Shown piece after piece: positions 1-6,434 of a stretch of DNA of 10,804 bases; positions within the stretch are counted from its first letter, which is position 1, and each line of letters starts with the position of its first letter. Origin of the DNA: Phoronis ovalis (Eukaryota > Phoronida > Phoronidae). The DNA lies in assembly GCA_028565635.1 (NCBI GenBank), contig JAOXYB010059757.1, positions 1-10,804 of the forward strand, written 5' to 3'. Made by a program: the position numbers and the translations under genes. The notes under the pieces were generated by a model that did no database searches, was not told the origin of the DNA, and saw only the letters and a list, made by a program, of their open reading frames with translations.

Positions 1-60
1 CCGATGGCTTAGCTAGCCATCGGATGGTTAACGACATGCTAACCGATGGCTATCTTAGCC
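1..60. repeat. Edge of a 42-bp palindromic tandem repeat
   Basis: CCGATGGCT occurs at 1-9 and again at 43-51, a 42-base period, with the following bases also similar (TAGCTAGCC versus ATCTTAGCC). The unit is itself palindromic: arms 1-9 and 15-23 are perfect complements (loop 10-14), GGTTA/TAACC pair at 26-30/40-44, and GGCTA/TAGCC at 48-52/56-60. The array evidently continues left of the window, inside the next intron of gene 1 or beyond. Confidence 0.65.
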
Positions 61-127
61 TGCAAGTTTCCTAAGGGTTAGTATTATCAAAATCATACAA
101 TGATTTGAACTTTACTTTCATGTACAC

Positions 128-201
128 ATGTGGGACATATAAATATGATATAAACTTACATGTAAACATTATGTGAGACATGTAAAAATAATATAAACAT
201 A
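128..201. repeat. Tandem duplication, 31-bp copies with 43-bp period
   Basis: 128-158 and 171-201 match at about 26 of 31 bases (ATGTGgGACAT.TAAA.AT.ATATAAAC). The second copy abuts, and on the minus strand contains, the splice donor region of gene 1's last visible exon, whereas the first lacks the CAG|GT. Confidence 0.6.
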
Positions 202-202
202 C

Positions 203-364
203 CTGTTTTTTAGCAACTTTTGTTATTGATTTCAGTAATATATTTGCTGTCATGTTGGAATCGTGACGGTACTGATTTATATCTATATATGTCATAAAGC
301 TTCTATCTCCATGGTTGATCACGCCAGTCACATGTGTGGCAAGTAAATCAGTGGGATTCATGGC
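203..364 (-). CDS. Gene 1 exon: THVTGVINHG / HDSNMT block, last exon inside window
   Basis: A 162-bp exon of 54 codons, phase 0 at both ends. Acceptor ATTGTAG| ends at 365 and donor CAG|GTATGT begins at 202. It encodes AMNPTDLLATHVTGVINHG, then YIDINQYRHDSNMTANILLKSITKV. These two blocks are strongly typical of the family. The next exon, expected to begin near the DN..ENKN motif, is not in the remaining 202 bases. Confidence 0.83.
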
Positions 365-3300
365 CTACAATGAACGTTACAAAATACTCCAGTTAATATC
401 CTTGAAAACACTAAAATATTAACAACAACATGTTAAGATACACTGAGATTCACTGAAATTCATGCAGTGTACTTTCATAAATGGTTAAAATACTCCAGTT
501 ACTATATTCTTGAAAATGGATATTAAAATGGGAGCAACAAGAGGTTAAAATTTCATGGAAATTCTTGTAAAGAATATACTTTTACCTTTGACTTGGGTCC
601 AGTTACATGAGGGACATTTGTTTTTGCTAAAAAAAAAGCACAAAATAAATAAATACAATGCACAATTTTATGTCATTATATACTTAAGATGCAATACAAT
701 AGGCAAACCATTAGTAATGTTTGTAATCTTGACCAAATCTAAATATCTGGCAGCTTTCTTGCAATGTAATGTAAGACTAAATAGCATTCACTAGAAATGG
801 TATCTGACAAATGAATATGTAGAATAACAATTAAATATAATAAAAATAAATACCTTGATCCATGCCATCTATAATCAAACTTAGGTAATGTGATGGCCAA
901 CGTTTAGCAGCATCTCTTTTCCTATAATAATATTTCCTCTCCATCCTTCAAACAAAAAATCATGTTATAATGAATTTATATACAGAGAAACATAATTGCA
1001 GTTGGCTGAATAACCTTATGCTGTATCTACTTCATGTTTTACTATGATAGAATCAATTTTGTGTATAATTTAATACTATTCTTTGGTCTATAATACCAAT
1101 AAAGAAGTCTATGACAGGTAAATAAGATGTTTATAAATTTTGCACACTTATTTTTTTAATAGCTCCGAAAAAGGAAAAGAATATATGACAGGAATGTCTA
1201 CTGACTGTAAACTCATCTAAGAAATATGGCAAGCAATTATAAATTAGAATAATTTTGAGAGGTGTACAAAGTTTTAGAACTATCCACTGTGTACAACCCA
1301 CAACAGCACTTTCAATAAAATGAGACCACATGCCAAAATCAAAATTTATTCAGTTGCAAATATCATATACCAACACTATTGAAAAAGTAGTTTTTTGGAA
1401 AGACAATATTTTTAAAAATCTTGCATGCTTCTTCCTCGACCAGCTAACTATAAACCATCTATTTTGGGGAAAATTTGTTTTATGAAAACAGTCAGGTTTT
1501 TTAAATTTGCTCTGTTAAGAACTAAGAATGCTTGTGTCAGGATTAAGTCAAACAGAATTAAATTCCTAATATTGTCCAACGAAGGAGGGTGCTTATCGTT
1601 TTAAAAGCCTATAACTTTTTATGTAGGTATCCCATGGTTTAATACTTACATCTGTCTAGAGTTGTGTTCTTCCAGCAGGTTTCTAATCCTCTGTCTCTTT
1701 GCAGGATTCCTTGTTTGTTCAAGTTGTCTTGTTAAACTGACACATTTGGTGCACTTTGTAAATGAATTAGTCTGCAAAAAAATCGCAGAAATAATGTATT
1801 TTGTAGAAGGATATTCTGCGCTTCTAAGAGATCTTAATCCACTTAAAATCTCTAGATACAGGTGTATATATATTCAACCTATGTTTCAGTAATTAAAATG
1901 AAGACATAGACGCATAAAACATATATTTTAAAAGTACATACTTTCAACTTTATAACATCTGAGGTTAAATAGTTTGATTTCGAGCTTTTTGGAAAACAAA
2001 TGAGTTTTTCAAATTTTAAACTAACTTGAAACTTTGCACAAATAAATTATATGTGTATATCTACAAAACTATTTCTTAGATTTTTAAAGTGTTGCTTTAT
2101 TCAAAAGCTATGAATTATTGTAAGTTTAATAAAAATTGCAAAAGCCTGACTTGTAAACTTTTAAGCAGAGCAAACGTTTAAAACTTTGAGACAAGATTTC
2201 TAGACTTGTATATGAAGATAATTTTTGTCAAGTTTCAGATTTGTAGGTGTAGTTCTTGACCTATTTTTTTTTGAAAATTAAAATTAGGAAAACACAACTT
2301 TTTCCTGCAATGGACATGCACTTATCAGATCACAAGGATTTCTTTCAAGTTTTTTCCTTTTGATTCATTAACATTCAAGCATAGCCGGTGCAAAAATGTT
2401 TACTTTGTCTATATCTTCATTTAATTATGAAAATTAATAAAGAATGTTATAGTCAAATAACAGTGTATCTCGAGTTTTAAACATATTCAAAATAACAAGC
2501 TACAATTTTATAGTGAAAATTGATTCTTAAATAATGTAACATATAGAAAGCTACCTTTTTAATTTTTACATGGCTGTAATTAGTCTTCCACATTAAGTAA
2601 AATGATGACTTTTCAAGCGTTGGTTCGAATTGACTGGCTAACTCTTGTTTGTATTTCTTATAAATGTGAAACTTTCTTGTTTTGTAGGGTAATTTAATTT
2701 CTTCCTTTGACCCATTTGGAATTCTATCACCATAATATGTAGCATATTCTTCAAACCACTCCATAGCACCCAAATAACTTGCTCTGTGGTTTTTTTTCTT
2801 TTGCCATCCTGGAGCACACATTCCTTCCTTGTGTTTTTTTACTGCTGTATAAAATGTGTTTTTATTTATTCTGTAAGCTGCCATGAATGAATTTGAACAA
2901 AGTTTGATGCCTCCTTCAGAAATAAAATACAAATTGGCTCCTTTTTTCTGCGCCTCAGAAATTTTATCATAAAGTAACATAGCTCTGTTGCTCTTTGTCA
3001 GAGTCCAGTATTGGTATCTACACTTCTTTATGAACTCAAAATCATTTCTAAAATTCAAGTAGCAATGCTTTTTACAACATTTCACCATATGCTGTGCTTT
3101 CAGGATGGATGTCCTTGTGGTGGCTTTTTCAAACATTTTTGAGACTTTTTCATGTTTACTTGGCAACTGATAATTTGATGGATTTACCAGAGCAAAGTCT
3201 TCTGCATTTTCACCTATGGTGTTATCATGACTAGAATCGGAATCAGTAAACTCTGTTGACAACTCTGTAATGCCTGTTTGTGACATTTCAGATTCTTGGG

Positions 3301-5933
3301 CATGTGGTATTATAAATGAATCGTCCAATTCATCCTCTTCATCAAACTCATACACATCACATTTCTGCTTATTCGGTGTGCTGTGAGTGAACTCTGTACG
3401 AGACTCTGCACTATATCCTGAGCCTATTTCAGTAATGTTTGCATGTGACTTATCCTCATAAGTTAGTGAAGCTCCTAAAGCATCCGTTTCTGATGAATTT
3501 GTAATGTATACAGAGTCCCCAAGACTATCATTTTCAATTTCTTGTTCAGAAAGTGATACTCCTAAATCATCAGTGGTCGAGATATGTGAATCAGAATAAC
3601 AATTATCTTGCTTATTATTTCTTGTTGCATTTTCCTCCTGTGAAAAGATCAGTTTATAGCCTATAATAATGTGTAAGTTCTGCACATTTTAAAAAATTTA
3701 AATGTTACTCATAGACTTTTGACCAGAAAATGGTAAAAATATACATTTTTGCAAAGGTTATACTTTTATGTTGATGAATTCAAAGGAAACAAGTTTAAAA
3801 TAATTATCACTATCTCATAAGCATCAATTTTGGATAAAGATTGTGTTTTTCAAATTTTAAGTTTCAAAAACATGTAAGTCAGAAATCCTTACACCTACAA
3901 ACTTGGCAAATATTATCTTTATATATAGATCTATTGTATCTCAAATTTTTAACATTTTGCTACCTTACATTTTCAAACTTGAAGGTCTGCATTTTATTGA
4001 TTTTGATCTGACCCTTAAATTAAATTTAACTTAAAGAAAAAAATATAACTTTTGAACAAAGCTAAACTTTAAAAATCTGAGACATATTTTGTAAATATAA
4101 ACGTATAACTCATTTATGAAAAGTTTCAAGTTTATAGATGTAGGGATTTTTGACTTTTATTTTTTTTTTGAAAATCGAAATTTGTGATTTTGGCAAAGTA
4201 CTAACAGTGTTTTTTCTACACATGCATGCTGTGTGATACAAAAATTTTAATTACTGTTTCAAACATTTAGAAATCAATGAGAAATGAGTACTGGGGCAAT
4301 TAATAACATCACAATAAGGGTTAGGAATTTCTGGACACTATATATTTCTTCAGCAGCTGTGTAAAGCCAAGACAATATTCCACAGAGGAAGTGGTGTGTT
4401 TCTAGCTGTTATGTAATATGTAATACATTGAACAGATTATAAATCAAGATTACTATCAGATAACACACACTATTTATAACCTGTAAAATATGCTATAAAT
4501 GCTTTAGACCTAGTTTTTGATACATTTAGCCTTAATATACAAATACTATTTTATAATGTTTTGTTTTTTTTAAAAACATGATATTTATAAGATTAAAATG
4601 CTTGTTAATCTGTTTCAGTGAGAACATCTTAAAGATTCACTGGTTGTGCAAGGGGGGATTTTTTCTGGTCAGTTCTTAAACTTTTAATACTTCAGGAAAA
4701 AATATATTTAGACTGAGATAACAAAACTAAAAAACAACAGTTAGAAGCACAATACATTCATATCTCCCAAATGATGTTACCCAATGCATTTTTGAAATTC
4801 GCTGTCAGAAACTAGGATATATAAAACATTGTAGATAAAGTATTGGCAATGGTTTAACATCATGATCAAAGGCTAAGCGATTTTAACACTTACCATGGTG
4901 GCTGCAGTAATATCCCATTCATCTAATCTTAAACCCTATAAACACACCAACCTCGGTTTCGTAGTAAATCTCAGAGTTTGTCAACATCGTGAACAACCAT
5001 AACAATGCATTTTATTTGAGTTTTTAGATGTTTCACTGGCGATTTTTTTATTGTTTCTGCCGGAAATATATGTTGGATACATACAGGATAAAACGTAAGT
5101 ATTTATTTTTTAAATTGGGCATTACGACATGTCATTTTAACAAAGTTTTATTGCAAGGTTTTGTTTGGAAATATGGCATTGGAACTGAATGCAGGATCCC
5201 GGAGGTTTTTTTTACCACAGGATGTGTCGCCCAACCCAATCCAAACCAAAATTTTAGCTTGTGGTAACAAACCCAATCCAATTTTTTGAAATATATAGGT
5301 AGCAATCCAAATTTTTATAATATTTGAGTAACAGTCCATATTTATGCAAACTGACTGATACAAATGAAATTCTAAGATCTATTATTTGCTGTAAACAATG
5401 GGTACCAATCCACATTTTTCTATTTTTATGGTAGCAATCAAAAAAAACAGTAAAAATTATACAACAGAAATCCATAATTTTCAACTGGGCCTCACACCCT
5501 CACCAAAAATAACTAGAGTACACCCCCCATATGCAGTTTGCGTGAAAACGTAGAATTATATATCCTAATTTGAAATTGCAAAATTCGAAGTCTTAGAAAA
5601 AAGCAAAAGCATTTTACATTTAAATACAAGATCAAGATAATTTAGTTATTTAACATAGTGCTATTAACCTGTTGCATATTAATTGTCTGTTAATGAAACT
5701 TGTTTCAAATTAAAATACATCTTTAGAAGACAGTTGGTCCTTACTTTTATAGATTCAAAAAAAACACTAAAAATCAAGAAATAGTTCTGGTACTTTTTGA
5801 TATACTATTTTCAATTCTGCCTAAAGTCTATCTATACATGTATTTTACACAGTAAATATTTCAACTGATTTTTAATCTTCTGACTTAAACAGTTAGGAAA
5901 AACTAACATTCCTACCTGTATATCTTGTTCCAT
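203..5933 (-). CDS. Gene 1: DUF7869-type transposase-like protein, spliced, 3' end off window
   Basis: Seven coding exons (5933-5916, 4935-4894, 3637-2555, 1771-1650, 945-854, 626-586, 364-203), all with GT..AG introns, join to 520 codons without a stop or phase conflict. Order in the product: residues 21-170 acidic and Ser/Thr-rich; a basic Cys cluster (C207, C208, C212, C226, C267); GDRIPN near 323; LPYKTRK near 336; SSFYLMWK at 364-371; HVKIKK at 376-381; CxxC at 388/391; a Lys/Arg-rich helix; IIDGMDQ at 446-452; KTNVPH; THVTGVINHG; HDSNMT at 500-505. From memory, this order matches uncharacterised animal proteins carrying a DUF7869 domain. Full-length members continue with a DN..ENKN motif and an HEDID motif, which would lie left of base 1. 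The acidic residues suggest an RNase H-like fold, but that is inference. No function is proven. It may be a transposon protein or a domesticated one; intact frames and clean splicing argue against a decayed copy in the part seen. Confidence 0.8.
381..548. repeat. Direct repeat in a gene 1 intron, 106-bp offset
   Basis: AAAATACTCCAGTTA starts at 381 and again at 487, and similarity continues through TATnCTTGAAAA and then AnCAACAnnnGTTAA, giving two diverged copies of about 55 bp. No coding content. Confidence 0.5.
586..626 (-). CDS. Gene 1 micro-exon (KTNVPH)
   Basis: A 41-bp exon. Acceptor TTTTTTAG| ends at 627 and donor AAG|GTAAAAG begins at 585. The first two bases complete an Ala codon; the remaining 13 codons read KTNVPHVTGPKSK. 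MDQ-AKTN-PH is continuous in homologues, so the splice is well supported despite the short length. Confidence 0.78.
854..945 (-). CDS. Gene 1 exon: start of the DUF7869-like core (IIDGMDQ)
   Basis: A 92-bp exon with acceptor TTTGAAG| ending at 946 and donor G|GTATTT at 853. It encodes MERKYYYRKRDAAKRW followed by PSHYLSLIIDGMDQ. IIDGMDQ is the family signature and carries Asp448 and Asp451, candidates for the first acidic residue of a nuclease-like site (inference). It starts one base into a codon begun in the previous exon and ends one base into the next; both neighbours supply the right complement. Confidence 0.82.
946..1649. other. Unassigned intron sequence of gene 1
   Basis: This is the 704-bp intron between the CxxC exon and the IIDGMDQ exon. 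It is AT-rich with scattered stops in all frames; the open minus-strand frame at 1131-1331 lacks family resemblance and consistent splice sites. Nothing else is recognised. Confidence 0.5.
1650..1771 (-). CDS. Gene 1 exon: CxxC and Lys/Arg-rich helix
   Basis: A 122-bp exon of 40 codons plus two bases. Acceptor TTTTTTGCAG| ends at 1772 and donor GTAAGTA begins at 1649. It encodes TNSFTKCTKC, with Cys388 and Cys391 forming a CxxC, then a charged probably helical stretch ending LLEEHNSRQ. The exon ends AT|, and the first G of the next exon completes an ATG (Met422). In homologues the motif F.KC..C follows HV.I.K in just this way, which supports the junction. Confidence 0.8.
2004..2296. mobile_element. 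Inverted-repeat (MITE-like) element A in gene 1 intron
   Basis: The right arm (about 2155-2296) and the reverse complement of the left arm (about 2004-2117) share the pattern ACTTTTnnnnnAGCAAnnnTTTAAAA, then GAnA, then TTTGTnAAGTTTCA. The arms are diverged and gapped; the left lacks part of the right arm's GTAGGTGTAG..CTTGAC block. No open frame lies inside. The element is clearly related to element B at 3843-4185. Confidence 0.55.
2555..3637 (-). CDS. Gene 1 large exon: acidic N-terminus and Cys-rich/basic block
   Basis: This 1083-bp exon (361 codons) is the longest open stretch in the window. The frame runs on into both introns (to 3685 and 2477), but acceptor TTTTCACAG| ends at 3638 and donor AAG|GTAGC begins at 2554, so those extensions are probably not translated. 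The first half is rich in D, E, S and T and holds three spaced copies of a D-x-L-G-x-S-L/V motif (residues 43-49, 57-63, 72-78). The second half is basic, with a CC....C cluster near 207 and further Cys at 226, 267 and 294, then WFEEYATYYGDRIPN, LPYKTRK and SSFYLMWK. That second half resembles the region preceding the DUF7869 domain in homologues known to me. It may bind DNA or zinc, which is inference. Confidence 0.85.
3843..4185. mobile_element. Inverted-repeat (MITE-like) element B in gene 1 intron
   Basis: The left arm (about 3843-3962), reversed, reads GTTAAAAATTTGAGATAC, then AAAGATAATATTTGCCAAGTTTGTAGGTGTA; the right arm (about 4046-4185) reads CTTTAAAAATCTGAGACA, then GAAAAGTTTCAAGTT..TAGATGTAG, and ends in a long T run and GAAAATCGAAA. 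The left arm is closest to the right arm of element A (shared AAGATAAT, TTTGTAGGTGTA and TTGAAA.TTAAAATT). No terminal duplication was established. Confidence 0.55.
4200..4880. other. Unassigned intron sequence of gene 1
   Basis: AT-rich, between inverted element B and the small second exon. I see no open frame with splice signals, no tandem repeat and no RNA gene. A G6 run near 4652 is the only unusual string. Confidence 0.5.
4894..4935 (-). CDS. Gene 1 second coding exon (small 14-codon exon)
   Basis: A 42-bp exon between an acceptor (GTGTGTTTATAG, ending at 4936) and a near-perfect donor GTAAGTG at 4893-4887. It reads GLRLDEWDITAATM in phase 0 at both ends, so it fits between MEQDIQ and the large exon. 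Its last codon is an ATG in the optimal context GCCACCATGG. The same stretch could therefore be an alternative 5' exon that supplies only the start codon; in that reading the TAG at 4938-4936 is an in-frame upstream stop. Either way the protein from the large exon onward is unchanged. Confidence 0.5.
5221..5480. repeat. Degenerate AT-rich tandem repeat in gene 1 intron 1
   Basis: About five or six units share the core GGTAnCAAtCCAnaTTTTT, with starts near 5262, 5298, 5326, 5401 and 5430, and a GGTA-less CCCAATCCAAACC unit near 5233. Spacing is irregular (about 28-75 bases). Open frames across it on the minus strand repeat WIG/WIAT-like words only because the DNA repeats; they are not credible genes. 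Confidence 0.5.
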
Positions 5934-5979
5934 TGTCTTCAGATAGAACAAGCCACTTGCAGCTTTCACTGTATTTAAC
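5916..5979 (-). CDS. Gene 1 first coding exon (start codon at 5933-5931)
   Basis: A 64-bp exon. A strong acceptor (pyrimidine run then CCACAG) ends at 5980 and the donor CAG|GTAGGA lies at 5915. The ATG at 5933-5931 has an A at -3 and a G at +4, a good initiation context, and opens MEQDIQ, ending in phase 0. The part upstream of the ATG (5979-5934) is open in the same frame, but joining it to the candidate exon ending at 6217 brings in an in-frame TAA, which supports the ATG as the start. It joins in phase to 4935, and would also join directly to 3637. Start choice is inference. Confidence 0.55.
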
Positions 5980-6308
5980 CTGTGGAAAGAAAATACCTAA
6001 TTAAGATATATATGTATGATAAATAACAGGTCAAGTTCATTATGTAAAATGGGAGTAAACAAAATTAGTCACAACTAAATTATAATTTATTTGATTTTTA
6101 AACTGTGCTAGCAGAAAATGGTATATATTCACATAAATTAAAAATTAGAGAAAATAATATTAGAAATGTTATCTGTATAATTGATGTAATGCTGACATTT
6201 TTACAATTCTATTTACCTGTCTTTGGACTCTCCCAGCTGTTGTTACAACTCAGTATAAAGCAAATCCAAATTCTGTCAAATTCACTTTGAAATCAAAGTT
6301 TGGTCAAA
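5934..6308. promoter_or_regulatory. Compact shared upstream region between the two divergent genes
   Basis: Only about 375 bp separate the two predicted start codons. The stretch contains the acceptor of gene 1's start exon (ending 5980), a donor on the minus strand (CAG|GTAAAT, exon end 6217) that could close a noncoding first exon of gene 1, and the TATA/initiator pair of gene 2. Control elements for both genes must lie in or overlap this interval unless leader exons lie farther out. Confidence 0.45.
6254..6288 (+). promoter_or_regulatory. Candidate core promoter of gene 2 (TATA box plus initiator)
   Basis: TATAAAG at 6254-6260 is followed 30 bases later by an initiator-like TCACTTT (6282-6288, A at 6284). 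This gives a predicted 25-nt leader before the ATG at 6309. Spacing is textbook, but TATA-like strings are common in DNA this AT-rich, so this is a candidate only. A competing model has a splice acceptor ending at 6236 and a leader exon farther upstream. Confidence 0.4.
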
Positions 6309-6434
6309 ATGGATGATCAAACATGGTGGTTGCAAAAGAAAAGTTGTGGAAGAGTTTTTCTTGTGTATGATGAGAGTCTGATCAATAGCCATGTGGACAA
6401 AATAAGTCCAGGAGCAAAACAAGGCTATGTTCAA
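6309..6434 (+). CDS. Gene 2 exon 1 (start codon)
   Basis: 126 bp, 42 codons, ending CAA|GTAAGT in phase 0. It encodes MDDQTWWLQKKSCGRVFLVY and continues to KQGYVQ. No domain is recognised. The ATG has A at -3 and G at +4. Confidence 0.78.

Noticed and set aside
555-794. Plus-strand open frame over the gene 1 micro-exon
   Set aside because: Shadow of the minus-strand exon at 626-586; the splice sites and family motif are on the minus strand.
1662-1892. Plus-strand open frame beginning MCSSSRFLIL, signal-peptide-like
   Set aside because: Antisense of the CxxC exon at 1771-1650; the hydrophobic start is an artefact of reading a Lys/Arg-rich exon backwards.
3638-3685. ATG at 3685 as the start of gene 1
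   Set aside because: It lies upstream of a strong acceptor ending at 3638, and two exons with matching phase and better start contexts exist farther upstream.
5028-5267. Open frame starting MFHWRFFYCF on the plus strand, with a good donor GTAAGT at 5095
   Set aside because: It runs into the AT-rich tandem repeat and has no family resemblance. The first part could be a leader exon for gene 2 spliced to 6237, but that would place an upstream frame overlapping gene 2's ATG, and a TATA/initiator pair closer to the gene is simpler.
5148-5484. Two overlapping minus-strand open frames with repeated WIG/WIAT words
   Set aside because: The repetition comes from the tandem DNA repeat; composition is low-complexity and no start or splice evidence supports a protein.
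6105-6290. Plus-strand open frame of 61 codons just upstream of gene 2
   Set aside because: It ends at the TGA in-frame with, and upstream of, gene 2's ATG, has no recognisable content, and overlaps the probable promoter.
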